Source: Brevundimonas sp. (GTDB taxonomy: Bacteria; Pseudomonadota; Alphaproteobacteria; Caulobacterales; Caulobacteraceae). From it: 64,000 nucleotides of DNA. The position numbers were made by a program, and so were the translations under genes. The DNA lies in NCBI RefSeq assembly GCF_029946145.1, contig NZ_JAQSDY010000013.1:1-64000 (forward strand). Direction: 5' to 3'. Below, piece after piece: positions 46,463 through 57,121 of the stretch. Within the stretch, counting starts at the first letter, position 1; each line of letters opens with the position of its first letter. The notes beneath the pieces were generated by a model. The model was not told the DNA's origin. It ran no database searches and worked only from the letters and a program-made list of their open reading frames with translations.

Positions 46463-47968
46463 TTACAGCCCCAGCTTCGCCTTCAGGATGTCATTCACCG
46501 CGGCCGGGTTGGCCTTGCCGCCGGTGGCCTTCATGACCTGACCGACAAACCAGCCGAGGGCCTGGGGCTTTTCGGCGACGGCGGCGGCCTTGTCGGGATT
46601 GGCGGCGATGATGTCGTCGATGGCTTTCTCGATCGCGCCGGTGTCGGTGACCTGTTTCAGGCCGCGCTTCTCGACCACATCGGCGGGCGAGCCTTCGCCG
46701 TTCCAGACGTGGTCGAAGACTTCCTTGGCGATCTTCGACGAGATGACGCCGGTTTCGATCAGCTCGACCAGCTGGGCGACATGGGCGGCCGGGAGGGTGT
46801 TCTCCGAGAAATCCTTGCCCTCGGCGGTCAGGCGGGCGGAGACCTCGTTGGTGACCCAGTTGGACACCAGCTTTGCATCCCTGCCCTTGGCGGCGGCTTC
46901 GAAATAGTCGGCCTTGGCCCTTTCCGAGATCAGGACCACGGCGTCGTATTGCGACAGGCCGTAGTCGGCCATCAGGCGGCGGCGCTTCTCGTCGGGCAAC
47001 TCCGGCAGCGAGGCCTTGATGTCGTCGATCCAGGCCTGCTCCAGCTCGAGCGGCAGCAGGTCGGGGTCGGGGAAGTAGCGATAGTCCATCGCCTCTTCCT
47101 TGGACCGCATCGAACGGGTCTCGCCGGCCGTCGGGTCGTAGAGGCGGGTCTCCTGGTCGATCTTGCCGCCGTCCTCGAGGATCTCGATCTGGCGCCGGGC
47201 CTCGTAGTTGATGGCCTGGGAGATGAAGCGGAACGAGTTGACGTTCTTGATCTCGCAGCGCGTGCCCAGATGGCTGAAGTCGCCGGTCGCCTTGTACTTC
47301 GCGTACTGGCCCTCGCGGCAGACCGAGACGTTGACGTCGGCGCGCAGATTGCCCTTCTCCATGTCGCCGTCGCAGGTGCCGAGATAGATCAGGATGGTGC
47401 GGATCTTCTTGACGTAGGCGACCGCCTCTTCCGGCGAGCGGATGTCCGGGCGGGAGACGATCTCCATCAGGGCCGTGCCGGCGCGGTTCAGGTCGACATA
47501 GGACTCGGTCGGCGACAGGTCGTGGATCAGCTTGCCCGCGTCCTGTTCCAGATGCAGGCGCTCGATGCCGACATTGAAGAAGGAGCCGTCCTCGGCCTCG
47601 ACCTCGACGACGCCCTCGCCGACGATCGGGAAGTAGAGCTGGCTGATCTGATAGCCGGTCGGCAGGTCGGGGTAGAAATAGTTCTTGCGGTCGAACTGGC
47701 TGCGTTTGTTGATCCGCGCATTGAGGCCCAGGCCGGTGCGCACGGCCTGTTCGACGCAGTATTTGTTCAGCGTCGGCAGCATGCCGGGAAAGCCGGCGTC
47801 GACCAGCGAGACCTGCTCGTTCGGACCGGCGCCGAAGCCGACGGCGGCGCCCGAGAACAGCTTGGCCTTCGACGCCACCTGGGCGTGGATCTCCAGCCCC
47901 ATGACGATTTCCCAGGGGCCGGTGCGGCCCTGGATGAGTTTGGAGGAGGTGGCGGTGGTGTCAGTCAT
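46463..47968 (-). CDS. gatB: Asp/Glu-tRNA amidotransferase subunit B
   Basis: GatB (501 residues) binds the mischarged tRNA and activates its carboxylate. [19 protein letters not shown], the zinc-related region, the signature [23 protein letters not shown] and a C-terminal YqeY-like domain ending in [23 protein letters not shown] are present. Separated from gatA by a repeat-flanked DUF559 gene, with which its start overlaps by ATGA. Confidence 0.97.
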   Translation of the reverse strand: MTDTTATSSKLIQGRTGPWEIVMGLEIHAQVASKAKLFSGAAVGFGAGPNEQVSLVDAGFPGMLPTLNKYCVEQAVRTGLGLNARINKRSQFDRKNYFYPDLPTGYQISQLYFPIVGEGVVEVEAEDGSFFNVGIERLHLEQDAGKLIHDLSPTESYVDLNRAGTALMEIVSRPDIRSPEEAVAYVKKIRTILIYLGTCDGDMEKGNLRADVNVSVCREGQYAKYKATGDFSHLGTRCEIKNVNSFRFISQAINYEARRQIEILEDGGKIDQETRLYDPTAGETRSMRSKEEAMDYRYFPDPDLLPLELEQAWIDDIKASLPELPDEKRRRLMADYGLSQYDAVVLISERAKADYFEAAAKGRDAKLVSNWVTNEVSARLTAEGKDFSENTLPAAHVAQLVELIETGVISSKIAKEVFDHVWNGEGSPADVVEKRGLKQVTDTGAIEKAIDDIIAANPDKAAAVAEKPQALGWFVGQVMKATGGKANPAAVNDILKAKLGL

Positions 47969-48432
47969 GGTCGGTATCTAGGACGGCGCGGCTTCGGAAT
48001 GAAGCGCTTTTGAATCCCCTCTCCCATCGGGAGAGGGAGGGGCCCGTCGACATCGTCGACGGGAGGGTGTGGGGTTACGGCGCCGGCCAGCTTCGCATGG
48101 CCGCGAATGGCGGCGAGGACGGTTGGCAGGGAGCCCAGTACCTGATCGTTGGTGAAACGCAGGACGGACCAGCCCAGAATCTCAATCTCCTGCTGGCGGT
48201 GATAGTCGTAGAGTTGCTGATCGTCCTCGTCGTGAATCCTGCCGTCCAGTTCGATGACCAGCTTCAAGGACTCGCAAGCGAAGTCGGCGAAGTAGCGATC
48301 GATTGGGTGCTGGCGGCGGAAGCGGAGGCCGTCGAGCCGGGAGGCGCGCAGGTATTGCCATAGAATGGCCTCCGCGCGGGTCTGACGCTTGCGCAGGTCG
48401 CGGGCGCGGGCGGTTTGAGTCTCGGGCGTCAT
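47965..48432 (-). CDS. DUF559 endonuclease-like protein, inserted between gatA and gatB
   Basis: A 155-residue protein of the DUF559 group, related to very-short-patch-repair endonucleases. Characteristic: [56 protein letters not shown] (the D...E-D putative metal site) and [13 protein letters not shown]. The last ~38 residues (from [11 protein letters not shown]) are encoded by a palindromic repeat, and its inverted copy lies 5 bp before the start. The stop overlaps the gatB ATG. The gene-plus-repeats unit fills the gatA-gatB gap. Confidence 0.82.
   Translation of the reverse strand: MTPETQTARARDLRKRQTRAEAILWQYLRASRLDGLRFRRQHPIDRYFADFACESLKLVIELDGRIHDEDDQQLYDYHRQQEIEILGWSVLRFTNDQVLGSLPTVLAAIRGHAKLAGAVTPHPPVDDVDGPLPLPMGEGIQKRFIPKPRRPRYRP
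48015..48079 (+). repeat. Inverted repeat E flanking the DUF559 gene (gatB side)
   Basis: A CCCTCTCCC-ATC-GGGAGAGGG hairpin, then AGGGGCCC, a GTCGACATCGTCGAC centre, and GGGAGGGTGTGGGGTTACG (48061-48079). Two blocks (17 and 19 bp) are exact reverse complements of blocks in repeat F. It lies inside the 3' end of the DUF559 reading frame. Confidence 0.85.
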
Positions 48433-48436
48433 GCAG

Positions 48437-48497
48437 CGTAACCCCACACCCTCCCACGCCTTCGGCGCGGGCCCCTCCCTCTCCCTCAGGGAGAGGG
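48437..48497 (-). repeat. Inverted repeat F flanking the DUF559 gene (gatA side)
   Basis: CGTAACCCCACACCCTCCC (48437-48455), a GC-rich centre, then GGGCCCCTCCCTCTCCC and GGGAGAGGG: the reverse complement of repeat E apart from the centre. It lies between the gatA stop (48508) and the DUF559 start (48432). Confidence 0.85.
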
Positions 48498-48507
48498 TTT
48501 CAGAACT

Positions 48508-49986
48508 TCACCACCACTTCTCCGGCTTGGCCACAAACCCCGCCGCGTCTTCCAGGGCGCTGGCGACCTGGAAGACGGTCGCCTCGTCCAGCGCCTTGCC
48601 GATGACCTGGAGGCCGAGCGGCAGGCCGCCCTTGTCGAGGCCGGCGGGCACCGAGATGCCCGGCAGGCCGGCGAGGTTGGCGGTGACGGTGAAGATGTCG
48701 TTCAGATACATCTGCAGCGGATCGATCTGCCTGTCGCCGATCGCAAAGGCCGCCGACGGGGTGGACGGCGTCAGGATGGCGTCGACCTTGTCCCAGACGG
48801 CGTCGAAATCCATGGCGATGCGGCGGCGGACCTTGAGGGCCCGGACGTAGTAGGCGTCGTAGAATCCGGCCGACAGGACATAGGCTCCGATGGTCAGGCG
48901 GCGCTGGACCTCCTTGCCGAAGCCCTCGGCGCGGCTGGTCTCGTAGAGGTCGGTCAGGGACGTCGTCCCCTCGGCGCGGTGGCCGAAGCGCATGCCGTCG
49001 TAGCGGGCCAGGTTGGACGAGGCCTCGGCCGGGGCGATGATGTAATAGGCCGGCAGGGCGTATTTCGTATGCGGCAGGCTGATCTCGACGATCTCAGCGC
49101 CGCCGGCCTTGAGCCAGGCCACGCCCTGGTCCCACAGGGCCTGGATCTCGGCGGGCATGCCGTCGACGACGTATTCCTTCGGCACGCCGATGCGCAGGCC
49201 CTTGACACCCTTGTTCAGGGACTGGGTCCAGTCAGGCGTCTCGACATCGAGGCTGGTCGAGTCCTTGACGTCGAACGAGCACATGGAGCGCAGCAGGATG
49301 GCGGCGTCCTCGACCGTTTTGGTGATCGGACCGGCCTGGTCCAGCGAACTGGCGAAGGCGACCATGCCGAAGCGGCTGGCGCGGCCGTAGGTGGGCTTGA
49401 TCCCGACCGTGCCGGTAAAGGCGGCGGGCTGGCGGATCGAGCCGCCGGTGTCGGAGGCGGTGGCGGCCAGGCAGAGGTCGCCGGCGACGGCCGAGGCCGA
49501 GCCGCCAGAGCTACCGCCCGGGGTCAGGTCGGCGTTGGAAGCCGTTGATTTCCATGGGTTCACGACCGGACCGAAGGCGCTGGTCTCGTTCGACGAGCCC
49601 ATCGCGAACTCGTCCATGTTGAGCTTGCCCAGCATGACCGCACCGTCGCGCCACAGGTTGGCGGTGACGGTCGACTCATAGGGCGGGACGAAGCCGCGCA
49701 GCATGTTGGAGCCGGCGGTGGTCTGGACGCCGTCGGTGCAGAACAGGTCCTTGATCCCCAGCGGCGCGCCTTCAAGGGCGCCGCCCTGCCCCTTGGCCAG
49801 CCGGGCGTCGGAGGCGCGGGCCATGGCGAGGGCCTTGTCCGTGGTCTGGACGATGAAGGCGTTGAGGCGCGGATTGGCGGCGTCGATATTGGCGACGAAG
49901 GCTTTCGTGATCTCCTCGGAGGAGAAGTCGCGGGCCTTGAGGCCGTCGAGAGCGGCCTTGAGAGTGAGTTTGGTGAGGTCGGACAT
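48508..49986 (-). CDS. gatA: Asp/Glu-tRNA amidotransferase subunit A
   Basis: GatA (492 residues), the glutaminase/amidase subunit with the amidase-signature Ser-cisSer-Lys triad: the lysine in GIKDLF, and the serines in [19 protein letters not shown] and [18 protein letters not shown]. It provides ammonia for conversion of Glu-tRNA-Gln or Asp-tRNA-Asn. Its ATG directly follows the gatC stop (1-bp gap). Confidence 0.97.
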   Translation of the reverse strand: MSDLTKLTLKAALDGLKARDFSSEEITKAFVANIDAANPRLNAFIVQTTDKALAMARASDARLAKGQGGALEGAPLGIKDLFCTDGVQTTAGSNMLRGFVPPYESTVTANLWRDGAVMLGKLNMDEFAMGSSNETSAFGPVVNPWKSTASNADLTPGGSSGGSASAVAGDLCLAATASDTGGSIRQPAAFTGTVGIKPTYGRASRFGMVAFASSLDQAGPITKTVEDAAILLRSMCSFDVKDSTSLDVETPDWTQSLNKGVKGLRIGVPKEYVVDGMPAEIQALWDQGVAWLKAGGAEIVEISLPHTKYALPAYYIIAPAEASSNLARYDGMRFGHRAEGTTSLTDLYETSRAEGFGKEVQRRLTIGAYVLSAGFYDAYYVRALKVRRRIAMDFDAVWDKVDAILTPSTPSAAFAIGDRQIDPLQMYLNDIFTVTANLAGLPGISVPAGLDKGGLPLGLQVIGKALDEATVFQVASALEDAAGFVAKPEKWW

Positions 49987-49987
49987 T

Positions 49988-50275
49988 CTATTCGACCACC
50001 TTGGGCACGACGAAGAAGCCGTCGGCGGAGCGCGGGGCGTTGCCGAGCACGTCGGCGACCTTGTTCCCGTCGGTGACGACGTCGTCGCGCAGGCGCATGG
50101 GCTGGGCCACGTTCGAGGTCATGGGCTCGACGCCGGCGACGTCGACCTCGTTCAGCTGCTCGATCCAGGCGAGGATTCCGTTCAGTTCCTGGGCGAGCGG
50201 CTCCAGCCGGTCTTCAGGGGTCTTGATACGGGCGAGGTGCGCCACGCGGCGCACGGTCGCGGCGTCGATGGCCAT
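49988..50275 (-). CDS. gatC: Asp/Glu-tRNA amidotransferase subunit C
   Basis: GatC (95 residues), the small chaperone-like subunit that holds GatA and GatB together. [37 protein letters not shown] and the C-terminal FFVVPKVVE are typical. First gene of the gatC-gatA-(DUF559)-gatB run. Confidence 0.95.
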   Translation of the reverse strand: MAIDAATVRRVAHLARIKTPEDRLEPLAQELNGILAWIEQLNEVDVAGVEPMTSNVAQPMRLRDDVVTDGNKVADVLGNAPRSADGFFVVPKVVE

Positions 50276-50331
50276 GCGGCCCTCCAGCAACGAAACGGAA
50301 GGGGCGGGAATAGCGGGCCGGGTCCCGAATC

Positions 50332-50946
50332 TCAAGAACGGCGCGCGATTACCGTGATCCAGTCGGCCTCCCGGCCCTGGAAGAGCGATCGCCAGTCCAC
50401 GGCGAGGCCGTGTCGCGCCAGACAATCGGTCATGTCGGCCTCGCGCCAGCGCACGACCTGATAGGTCCCTTCGGACGCGACCGTCGCGTGCTCGCCCTCG
50501 CCTTCCTGGAAGGACATCAGAAGCGTTCCGCCCGGCCGGAGCGCTTTCGCCATCCGGCCGATCACGGCGTCGACCAGCTCGCGGCCGATGTGCTGAACGA
50601 CATAGAGGGCCACCAGGCCGTCCCATGGGCCGCCCAGATCGCCGGTGATCAGGTCCAGCCGGTCGACGACCCGCCCGCGTTCGCTCTGGAACCCGATAAA
50701 GCCCTCTGACAGGTCGGTCCGCCTGACCTGCAATCCCATGGCCTCCAACCGATCAGCGTCCCAGCCGGGTCCCGATGCGACCTCCAGCACCCGGCCGCCG
50801 GGGCCGACTGCCGCGACCAGGCGTTCGAGGGCCTCGACATGCGCGGGAGTCGGCGCGTGGTCGGTCTCGACCGCATAGCTTTCGGCGCAGGCGTCATAGC
50901 CGGCGACCGTCGCCCGGTTGCGGGCCAGTTCGTCGGTCGCGATCAC
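50332..50946 (-). CDS. Class I SAM-dependent methyltransferase
   Basis: A 204-residue methyltransferase with motif I VLEVASGPGWDADRLE, the acidic residue in VRRTDLSEGFIG, and a post-motif region MAKALRPGGTLLMSF. The substrate is unknown. It overlaps the upstream lipoprotein gene by ATGA. RNA, lipid or small-molecule targets are all possible. Confidence 0.82.
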   Translation of the reverse strand: MIATDELARNRATVAGYDACAESYAVETDHAPTPAHVEALERLVAAVGPGGRVLEVASGPGWDADRLEAMGLQVRRTDLSEGFIGFQSERGRVVDRLDLITGDLGGPWDGLVALYVVQHIGRELVDAVIGRMAKALRPGGTLLMSFQEGEGEHATVASEGTYQVVRWREADMTDCLARHGLAVDWRSLFQGREADWITVIARRS

Positions 50947-51500
50947 CGGGCGGGTGTGACGGTCACTGTGGCCGGGGCCGAGCCGTCGGCCACCGCCGCC
51001 CAGCCGACGATGACGCGGCGGGTCCGGCTTCCAATGGTGGTCGTGGCCGGGTCCATGACGCTTTCCCTGATCTCAAGATCGACACGGCCCGGGGCTTCCG
51101 ACAGGACGCGGTATTCGAGGAAATCGCCCAGGCGGAAGACGCGCCAGCCTTCGGCCGGGCTCTGGAAGAAGGCCAGGTGGGTGTAGAGGCCGTTCATGGC
51201 CGGATCGCCGCCGGCCGTGCCGAACAGCTTGGCGGTCAGGGCGCCCTGGAGTTTCAGCTCGTCGAGGCTGACCACGGAGGCGGTCTGCTGGAGGTCGGGC
51301 GCGGTTTCGGGCTGCAGCGTGGCGGCGGGCCCGGAGGCGGTCAGGGGCGTGGCGGCGGGCCCGGAGGCGGTCAGGGGCGTGGCGGCCGGCGCGGTCTCGG
51401 GGCCGCGTTCGGCGGCGGGCACCTCGGCCTTACGGCTCTCGACCTGGGTGTCGCAGGCGGTGAGCGTCGCCAGGGCGACGAGGAAGGTGACTGGCTTCAT
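50943..51500 (-). CDS. Lipoprotein with an internal 30-bp tandem duplication
   Basis: A 185-residue predicted lipoprotein (lipobox LTAC near residue 16). A linker contains the decapeptide PAATPLTASG twice in a row, from a perfect 30-bp tandem repeat. The following ~115-residue domain (VSLDELKLQGALTAKLFGT...FRLGDFLEYRVLSEAPGRVDLEIRESV) is of unknown family. The start gives MKPVTFLVAL. Divergent from ruvX. Confidence 0.65.
   Translation of the reverse strand: MKPVTFLVALATLTACDTQVESRKAEVPAAERGPETAPAATPLTASGPAATPLTASGPAATLQPETAPDLQQTASVVSLDELKLQGALTAKLFGTAGGDPAMNGLYTHLAFFQSPAEGWRVFRLGDFLEYRVLSEAPGRVDLEIRESVMDPATTTIGSRTRRVIVGWAAVADGSAPATVTVTPAR
51321..51380. repeat. Perfect 30-bp tandem duplication
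   Basis: The 30-mer beginning GGCGGCGGGCCCGGAGGCGG occurs twice head to tail inside the lipoprotein gene, adding ten residues in frame. A third, diverged start of the unit follows at 51381. Confidence 0.85.
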
Positions 51501-51572
51501 CAGATGTTCCCCCATCAACGATAGCCGACCTTGCACTTTGACAGGACGGCTCGCCAGTCCTACCGCCAAGCC

Positions 51573-52049
51573 GTGACAGTTCTAACGCTCGAAGACCTCG
51601 CCGCCTCGACCCCGCCCGGCACGCCGTGGCTGGGGCTGGACCTCGGCGAGAAGACGATCGGCGTGGCCGCCTCGGACGCGACCCGCATGATCGCCAGCCC
51701 GCTGTCGCTGATCCGCAAGACGAAATTCACCGACGACGCCCATGCGGTGCTGAAGCTGATGGACGGTCGCAAGGCGTCCGGGCTGGTCATCGGCCTGCCG
51801 CTGAACATGGACGGGACCGAGGGGCCGCGGGCGCAGTCGTGCCGGGCCTTCGCCCGCAATCTGCAGCGCATCCGCGCCGTGCCCTGCGCCTTCCAGGATG
51901 AGCGGCTGTCGACCAGCGCGGTCGAGCGGTTCCTGATCGGGGAACTGGACCTGAGCCGCAAGCGCCGCGCCGATGTGGTCGACCGCACCGCCGCCGCCTG
52001 GATCCTGCAGGGCGCGCTGGACCGGTTGAGGGATCAGGCCGCGCGATGA
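51573..52049 (+). CDS. ruvX: Holliday junction resolvase-like protein RuvX/YqgF
   Basis: A 158-residue RNase H-fold protein of the YqgF family, implicated in 16S rRNA maturation and possibly Holliday junction resolution. WLGLDLGEKTIGVAASD carries the first catalytic Asp, LVIGLPLNMDGTEGP the conserved loop, and FQDERLSTSAVE and RADVVDRTAAAWIL the further acidic residues. GTG start at 51573; overlaps the transporter gene by ATGA. Confidence 0.9.
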   Translation: MTVLTLEDLAASTPPGTPWLGLDLGEKTIGVAASDATRMIASPLSLIRKTKFTDDAHAVLKLMDGRKASGLVIGLPLNMDGTEGPRAQSCRAFARNLQRIRAVPCAFQDERLSTSAVERFLIGELDLSRKRRADVVDRTAAAWILQGALDRLRDQAAR

Positions 52050-52966
52050 GCGGCCTGCTTACCGGGATCGTTCCCGTCTTCGCCATGATCGCCCTCGGCT
52101 GGGGGCTGAAGAAGCGCGACTTCCTGGCCGATGACGGCTGGCGGGCGGTCGAGCGCCTGACCTATTTCGTCTTCTATCCGACCTTTCTGATCCCGGCTGT
52201 CTGGCGCGCCGACTTCGCCGGCGGCGCGGCGGGGCCCGTGGCGATGGCCACGGTCGGCGTCGCCCTGACCGTCGCCCTGCTGACGGTGCTGGCCAAGCCG
52301 TTGATGCGGATCAATGATCCGGCCTTCACCAGCGTGTTTCAGGGCGTCATCCGCTGGAACGGTTTCGTCTTCCTGCCGGTAGCGGGGGCTATGTTCGGGC
52401 CGACGGGACTGGGCGTCGCGGCGGTGGCGTTCGGGGTGCTGGCCCCGACGTTGAACGTGGTTTGCGTGCTGGTGCTGGCGCGCTGGGGCGCGGGCCAGGG
52501 CGGTGGATGGCCGCTGGCGCTGTCGTCACTGGCCAGGAACCCGATCATCTGGGCCTGCGGGATCGGAGCGGCGCTCAATCTGACAGGTGTTCCGAAACCC
52601 GAGCTGCTGATGGCGACGTTGGACCTGATGGGACCCGGCGCCATCGCCCTGGGGCTGATCACCGCCGGGGCCGGATTGAGTTTCCGTTACGCCGCGTCGC
52701 GCCCCGTGCTGATGCTGGCGGTGACGGCGGTCAAGCTGATCGTCCTGCCGCTGGCCATGTACTGGCTGACCGGGGTGTTGGGTGGAGACCGGATGGCGCA
52801 GGGGCTGGCGCTGCTGGCCGGGGCGTCGCCGGGGGCGGCGGCCTCCTATGTCATGGCGCGGCAAATGGGCGGCGACGCGCCCCTGATGGCCGGGGTGGTG
52901 GCCCTGACGACCGTGGTCAGCGCCTTCACCATCCCGATCCTGCTGATGGTGTTCGGATATATCTGA
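52046..52966 (+). CDS. AEC-family (auxin efflux carrier-like) transporter
   Basis: A 306-residue inner-membrane carrier with ten predicted helices in two inverted halves, opening [19 protein letters not shown] and closing [43 protein letters not shown] and [20 protein letters not shown] are typical of the family, which exports small organic acids. Coupled to ruvX by overlap. Confidence 0.88.
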   Translation: MSGLLTGIVPVFAMIALGWGLKKRDFLADDGWRAVERLTYFVFYPTFLIPAVWRADFAGGAAGPVAMATVGVALTVALLTVLAKPLMRINDPAFTSVFQGVIRWNGFVFLPVAGAMFGPTGLGVAAVAFGVLAPTLNVVCVLVLARWGAGQGGGWPLALSSLARNPIIWACGIGAALNLTGVPKPELLMATLDLMGPGAIALGLITAGAGLSFRYAASRPVLMLAVTAVKLIVLPLAMYWLTGVLGGDRMAQGLALLAGASPGAAASYVMARQMGGDAPLMAGVVALTTVVSAFTIPILLMVFGYI

Positions 52967-53016
52967 GCACGCGGCGTCTTCCGTTCCGGCTGACTCGGCC
53001 CTATAGCCGGGCCTCG

Positions 53017-54000
53017 ATGAGCCAGCCCGCCGCACTCACCGATCTGATTCTCGAGCGGCTGGCGCCGTTCCCGCGCAGCCATTTCCTGTCGGCGGGCGAT
53101 CTCAACGCCGCCACCACCCCGCCGCTGCTGGATCTGGCCGACGCCTTCGTCGATTTCAACCGGCAATCCTCCAAGTCGCTGGACCTGATGCGCGGGCGCA
53201 CGGTCATGAACCTGTTCTTCGAGAACTCGACCCGCACCAGCGCCTCGTTCGAGATCGCCGCCAAACGGTTGGGGGCCGACGTGACGGCGCTGTCGCCGCG
53301 CACCTCATCCGTGGCCAAGGGCGAGACCCTGATCGACACGGCGACGACGCTCAACGCCATGAAGCCGGACGTGCTGGTAGTGCGCCACGGCGCCTCGGGC
53401 GCAGCCGCGCTGCTGGCGCAGAAGGTGGGCTGCGCGGTGGTCAACGCGGGCGACGGGCGGCATGAGCATCCGACCCAGGCGCTGCTGGACCTGCTGAGCC
53501 TGCGCCGGGCCTTTGGCGACGTCGGCGGGCTGACGGTCGCCATCTGCGGCGACATCGCCCACAGCCGGGTGGCGCGATCGAATGTGTCGATGCTGTCGAT
53601 GATGGGCGCGCGGGTGCGGCTGATCGGGCCGCCGACCCTGGTGCCCGGCGACGCCGACCGCTGGGGCTGCGAGGTCTTCCACGACATGCGCGAGGGCCTG
53701 AAGGGCTGCGACGTGGTGATGATGCTGCGCCTGCAGCTTGAGCGGATGGAGGGGGCGCTGGTGCCGTCCACCCGCGAGTATTTCCGTTTCTGGGGTCTGG
53801 ACCGCGAGAAGCTGGCCTGGGCCAATCCGGGGGCGAAGGTGATGCATCCCGGGCCGATGAACCGGGGCGTGGAGATCGACTCCGATGTGGCCGACGACCT
53901 GACGGTGTCGCTGATCCAGGATCAGGTCGAGATGGGCGTGGCGGCGCGCATGGCGGTGCTGGCGGCCCTGTCAGCGCGGCTGGACGGAGCGGCGGCATGA
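53017..54000 (+). CDS. pyrB: Aspartate carbamoyltransferase catalytic subunit
   Basis: PyrB (327 residues) makes carbamoyl-aspartate in pyrimidine synthesis. The carbamoyl-phosphate loop [28 protein letters not shown] and [13 protein letters not shown] are present. It overlaps the downstream dihydroorotase-like gene by ATGA, as expected for the complex formed by ATCase with an inactive PyrC-like partner. Confidence 0.97.
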   Translation: MSQPAALTDLILERLAPFPRSHFLSAGDLNAATTPPLLDLADAFVDFNRQSSKSLDLMRGRTVMNLFFENSTRTSASFEIAAKRLGADVTALSPRTSSVAKGETLIDTATTLNAMKPDVLVVRHGASGAAALLAQKVGCAVVNAGDGRHEHPTQALLDLLSLRRAFGDVGGLTVAICGDIAHSRVARSNVSMLSMMGARVRLIGPPTLVPGDADRWGCEVFHDMREGLKGCDVVMMLRLQLERMEGALVPSTREYFRFWGLDREKLAWANPGAKVMHPGPMNRGVEIDSDVADDLTVSLIQDQVEMGVAARMAVLAALSARLDGAAA

Positions 54001-55283
54001 CTTCGTTCGCCCTCGTCAATGCGCGGCTGCTGGACCCCGCGACAGACTATGACGGCGCCGGCTCGGTCCTGGTCGAGGACGGCCGCATCACCGAGGTCAT
54101 CCACGGGACCGGCGCGGTCGCGCCCGAGGGTATGACTGTGATCGACGCTGGCGGCCTGTGCCTGTCGCCCGGTCTGATCGATATCCGGGTCAAGACCGGC
54201 GAACCGGGGGCCGAACCCCGGGAGACACTGAAGTCGGCCAGCCTGTCGGCGGCGGCGGGAGGCGTGACCACCATCGTCATTCAGCCCGATACGGATCCGG
54301 CGCTGGACGATCCGGCGATGATAGAATTCATCCAGCGGCGCGGCGCGGCGCTGGGCCTCGTCAACGTCCGCGTGGCCGGGGCGGCGACCAAGGCGCGCGA
54401 CGGCGTCCGCATGGCCGAGATCGGCCTGATGGACGAGGCCGGCGCCCTGTATTTCACGGACGTCGATCACGTCATCGCCAACACCCGCACCCTGCAGCGG
54501 GTGATGAGCTACGCCGCCGCCTTCAACGCCCTGATCTCCTGCCGTCCGGCCGAGCCATGGCTGAGCGAAGGCGCGGTGGCGACCTCGGGCGAGCTGGCGA
54601 CGCGGCTGGGCCTGGCCTCGGCGCCGGCCATCGCCGAACGCATCCAGCTGGAGCGCGACCTGGGCCTGGTCGAACAGACGGGCGCGCGCTTCCTGGTCGA
54701 CCAGATCTCGACCGAGGGCGCGCTCGAGACGCTGGCGCGGGCCCGGGCGAAGGGGCTGGAGGTCGCCGCCTCGGTGTCGATCAACCACCTGTGCTTCAAC
54801 GAGATCGACATCGGCGACTATCGCACCTTCTACCGGCTGGACCCGCCGCTGCGCCCGGAGAGCGACCGGCGGGCGCTGATCGAGGCGGTGCGCGAGGGCC
54901 TGATCGACGCCATCACCAGCGCCCACGCCCCCGCCCCCGCCGAGGACAAGCGCCGGCCGTTCGCAGAGGCGACGCCGGGCGCGGTCGGGCTGGAGACCCT
55001 GCTGGCGGCCGCCCTGTCGCTGCACCATGAGGACGGGCTAGACCTGCTCGACGTCCTGCGGCCGCTGACGCATGGGCCGGCGACCCTGCTGGGTCTGGAG
55101 GCGGGCGTTCTGGCGGCCGGCGCACCCGCGGACCTGACCCTGTTCGACCCCGGCGCGCCGATCGTGGTCGACGCGAACGCGCTGAAATCGAAATCCAAGA
55201 ACTCCCCCTTCGACGGACGCCGTCTGCAAGGCCGGGTGTTGCTTACGGTCGTCGGCGGCCGCATCGTCCACGACGCACGCTAA
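53997..55283 (+). CDS. Dihydroorotase-like protein lacking the metal site (PyrC'/PyrX type)
   Basis: A 428-residue amidohydrolase-fold protein of the dihydroorotase family. The zinc motif DxHxH is replaced by DIRVK (62-66), and the usual D in xDHAP is Ala (SAHAP). ATTIV-type strands, NPPLR-like [10 protein letters not shown] and the C-terminal [14 protein letters not shown] remain. Homologues of this kind are catalytically inactive and serve as structural partners of PyrB, implying an active dihydroorotase elsewhere in the genome. Strictly coupled to pyrB. Confidence 0.88.
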   Translation: MTSFALVNARLLDPATDYDGAGSVLVEDGRITEVIHGTGAVAPEGMTVIDAGGLCLSPGLIDIRVKTGEPGAEPRETLKSASLSAAAGGVTTIVIQPDTDPALDDPAMIEFIQRRGAALGLVNVRVAGAATKARDGVRMAEIGLMDEAGALYFTDVDHVIANTRTLQRVMSYAAAFNALISCRPAEPWLSEGAVATSGELATRLGLASAPAIAERIQLERDLGLVEQTGARFLVDQISTEGALETLARARAKGLEVAASVSINHLCFNEIDIGDYRTFYRLDPPLRPESDRRALIEAVREGLIDAITSAHAPAPAEDKRRPFAEATPGAVGLETLLAAALSLHHEDGLDLLDVLRPLTHGPATLLGLEAGVLAAGAPADLTLFDPGAPIVVDANALKSKSKNSPFDGRRLQGRVLLTVVGGRIVHDAR

Positions 55284-55298
55284 GAGGGAGCGAATCAC

Positions 55299-55940
55299 TT
55301 GCAGGATCTTGTCGGACCCGCTCTGGGGACGCTCGCCCTCGTCGCGGTCGGCGGCTATCTGCTGGGCTCCGTTCCGTTCGGGGTGATCCTGACGCGCCTG
55401 ATGACGGGCGAGGATGTGCGCAGCATCGGCTCGGGCAATATCGGCGCGACCAATGTGCTGAGGACCGGCCGCAAGGATCTGGCCTTCGCCACCCTGATTC
55501 TGGACGCCGGCAAGGGAGCCGCCGCCTATCTGGTCGCCCAGGCCCTGTTCCCCGGCGTGCCGGCGCTGGCGGCCATCGCCGGCGGCGCGGCCTTCCTCGG
55601 CCATCTTTTCCCCGTCTGGCTGGGGTTCAGGGGCGGCAAGGGGGTGGCGACCTTCTTCGGCCTGCTGCTGGCCGCGGCCTGGCCGCTGGGTCTGCTGGCG
55701 GGGGCGACGTGGCTGCTGGTGGCGGCCCTGTTCCGGATGTCGTCGCTGGCGGCCCTGCTCGCCGCGGCCGCCGCGCCGATCTACGCAGTGCTGCCGCTGG
55801 CCGCCCTGGGCCTGCCGGCCCCGGCGCCGGTCGCGGCCCTGGCGCTGTTCACCGCCGTCCTGATCTGGATCCGCCACCATGAGAACATCGCCCGGCTGCT
55901 GAAGGGGGCTGAACCCCGCATCGGCGCCAAAAAGGGGTGA
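55299..55940 (+). CDS. plsY: Glycerol-3-phosphate acyltransferase PlsY
   Basis: PlsY (213 residues), a membrane enzyme that acylates glycerol-3-phosphate with acyl-phosphate. Motifs [34 protein letters not shown] and [12 protein letters not shown] are present. The start is TTG at 55299 with GAGGGAG eight bases before it. Overlaps dprA (GTGA). Confidence 0.95.
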   Translation: MQDLVGPALGTLALVAVGGYLLGSVPFGVILTRLMTGEDVRSIGSGNIGATNVLRTGRKDLAFATLILDAGKGAAAYLVAQALFPGVPALAAIAGGAAFLGHLFPVWLGFRGGKGVATFFGLLLAAAWPLGLLAGATWLLVAALFRMSSLAALLAAAAAPIYAVLPLAALGLPAPAPVAALALFTAVLIWIRHHENIARLLKGAEPRIGAKKG

Positions 55941-57031
55941 GCCCCCCGCCGCCCCTGTCGGAGGCGGAGCGATTCGCGCGGCTGAGGCTGGCGCGCACCG
56001 ATCGGGTCGGCCCGGTCACCTTCCGCCAGCTTCTGGACCGGTACGAAACGGCGGAGCGCGCGCTGGAGGCCCTGCCTGAGCTTGTGCGGCGCGCCGGGGG
56101 TCGGGGCGACGGCCCGCCGCCTGTCGATCAGATTGAAGCGGAATACGCGGCGGGCGACCGGATCGGCGCCCAGCTGATCGTGCTGGGGGACGCCGCCTAT
56201 CCCGAACCGCTCGCGGCGACGGACCCGTCGCCGCCCGTGTTGTGGACCCTCGGCGACGTCAGCTTGATGAGCCGGCCCTGCATCGCGGTGGTCGGCGCGC
56301 GCATCGCCTCGGCGGGCGGCCAGCGGATCGCGCGGGGGCTGGCGCAGCAGCTGGGCGAGGCCGGCCATGTCGTGGTTTCCGGTCTGGCCCGCGGCATCGA
56401 CGGGGCCGCGCACGCGGGGGGCCTGCCGACCGGCACCGTGGCCGTGCTGGGCGGCGGAGTGGACGACGTCTATCCGCCGGACAACGCCGACCTGTACCGC
56501 CAGATTGTCGAACAGGGCTGCATCGTGTCCGAAAGCCCGGTCGGAGCGCGGGCCCAGGCGAAGGACTTTCCGCGCCGCAACCGCATCATCTCGGGCCTGT
56601 CGCGCGGGGTGATCGTGGTCGAGGCCGAGCTGCGGTCCGGTTCGCTGATCACCGCGCGGCTGGCGGCGGAACAGGGGCGCGATGTCTTCGCCGTGCCGGG
56701 CTCGCCCCTGGACCCCCGCTCGCGCGGGCCCAACGAGCTGCTGCGGCAGGGCGCGATCCTGTGCGAGGGGCTTGAGGATGTGGAACGCGCCTTCTCGACC
56801 CTGCGCACCCTGCGGGAGCCGGGACCCGACAATCTGTTTCGAGGAGCGCCGGACGAGGTCGACCAGGCGCTGATCGAAAGGGTCGCGGACCTGCTGTCCC
56901 CGACGCCGACACCCCGCGATGAGCTGGCCCGGGCGGCCAAGGCTCCGATCGGCGCGGTCGCCGCGGCCCTGCTGGAGCTGAGTCTGGCGGGCCGGGCCAC
57001 CCTGTTGCCGGGCGGTCTGGCGTCGCTTTGA
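55937..57031 (+). CDS. dprA: DNA-processing protein DprA
   Basis: DprA (364 residues) loads RecA on incoming single-stranded DNA in natural transformation. N-terminal SAM-like region, a Rossmann core ([70 protein letters not shown]) and a C-terminal winged-helix domain ([23 protein letters not shown]). GTG start inside the plsY stop. Confidence 0.94.
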   Translation: MSPPPPLSEAERFARLRLARTDRVGPVTFRQLLDRYETAERALEALPELVRRAGGRGDGPPPVDQIEAEYAAGDRIGAQLIVLGDAAYPEPLAATDPSPPVLWTLGDVSLMSRPCIAVVGARIASAGGQRIARGLAQQLGEAGHVVVSGLARGIDGAAHAGGLPTGTVAVLGGGVDDVYPPDNADLYRQIVEQGCIVSESPVGARAQAKDFPRRNRIISGLSRGVIVVEAELRSGSLITARLAAEQGRDVFAVPGSPLDPRSRGPNELLRQGAILCEGLEDVERAFSTLRTLREPGPDNLFRGAPDEVDQALIERVADLLSPTPTPRDELARAAKAPIGAVAAALLELSLAGRATLLPGGLASL

Positions 57032-57121
57032 GCCTGCCGATTTTCAGCGCCGATTGACAGCGGGCCTCGCGCCAACCACGTTCCGCCCCCTTTCCGCGCC
57101 CTTCCAAGGCCCCCTCCCCGC

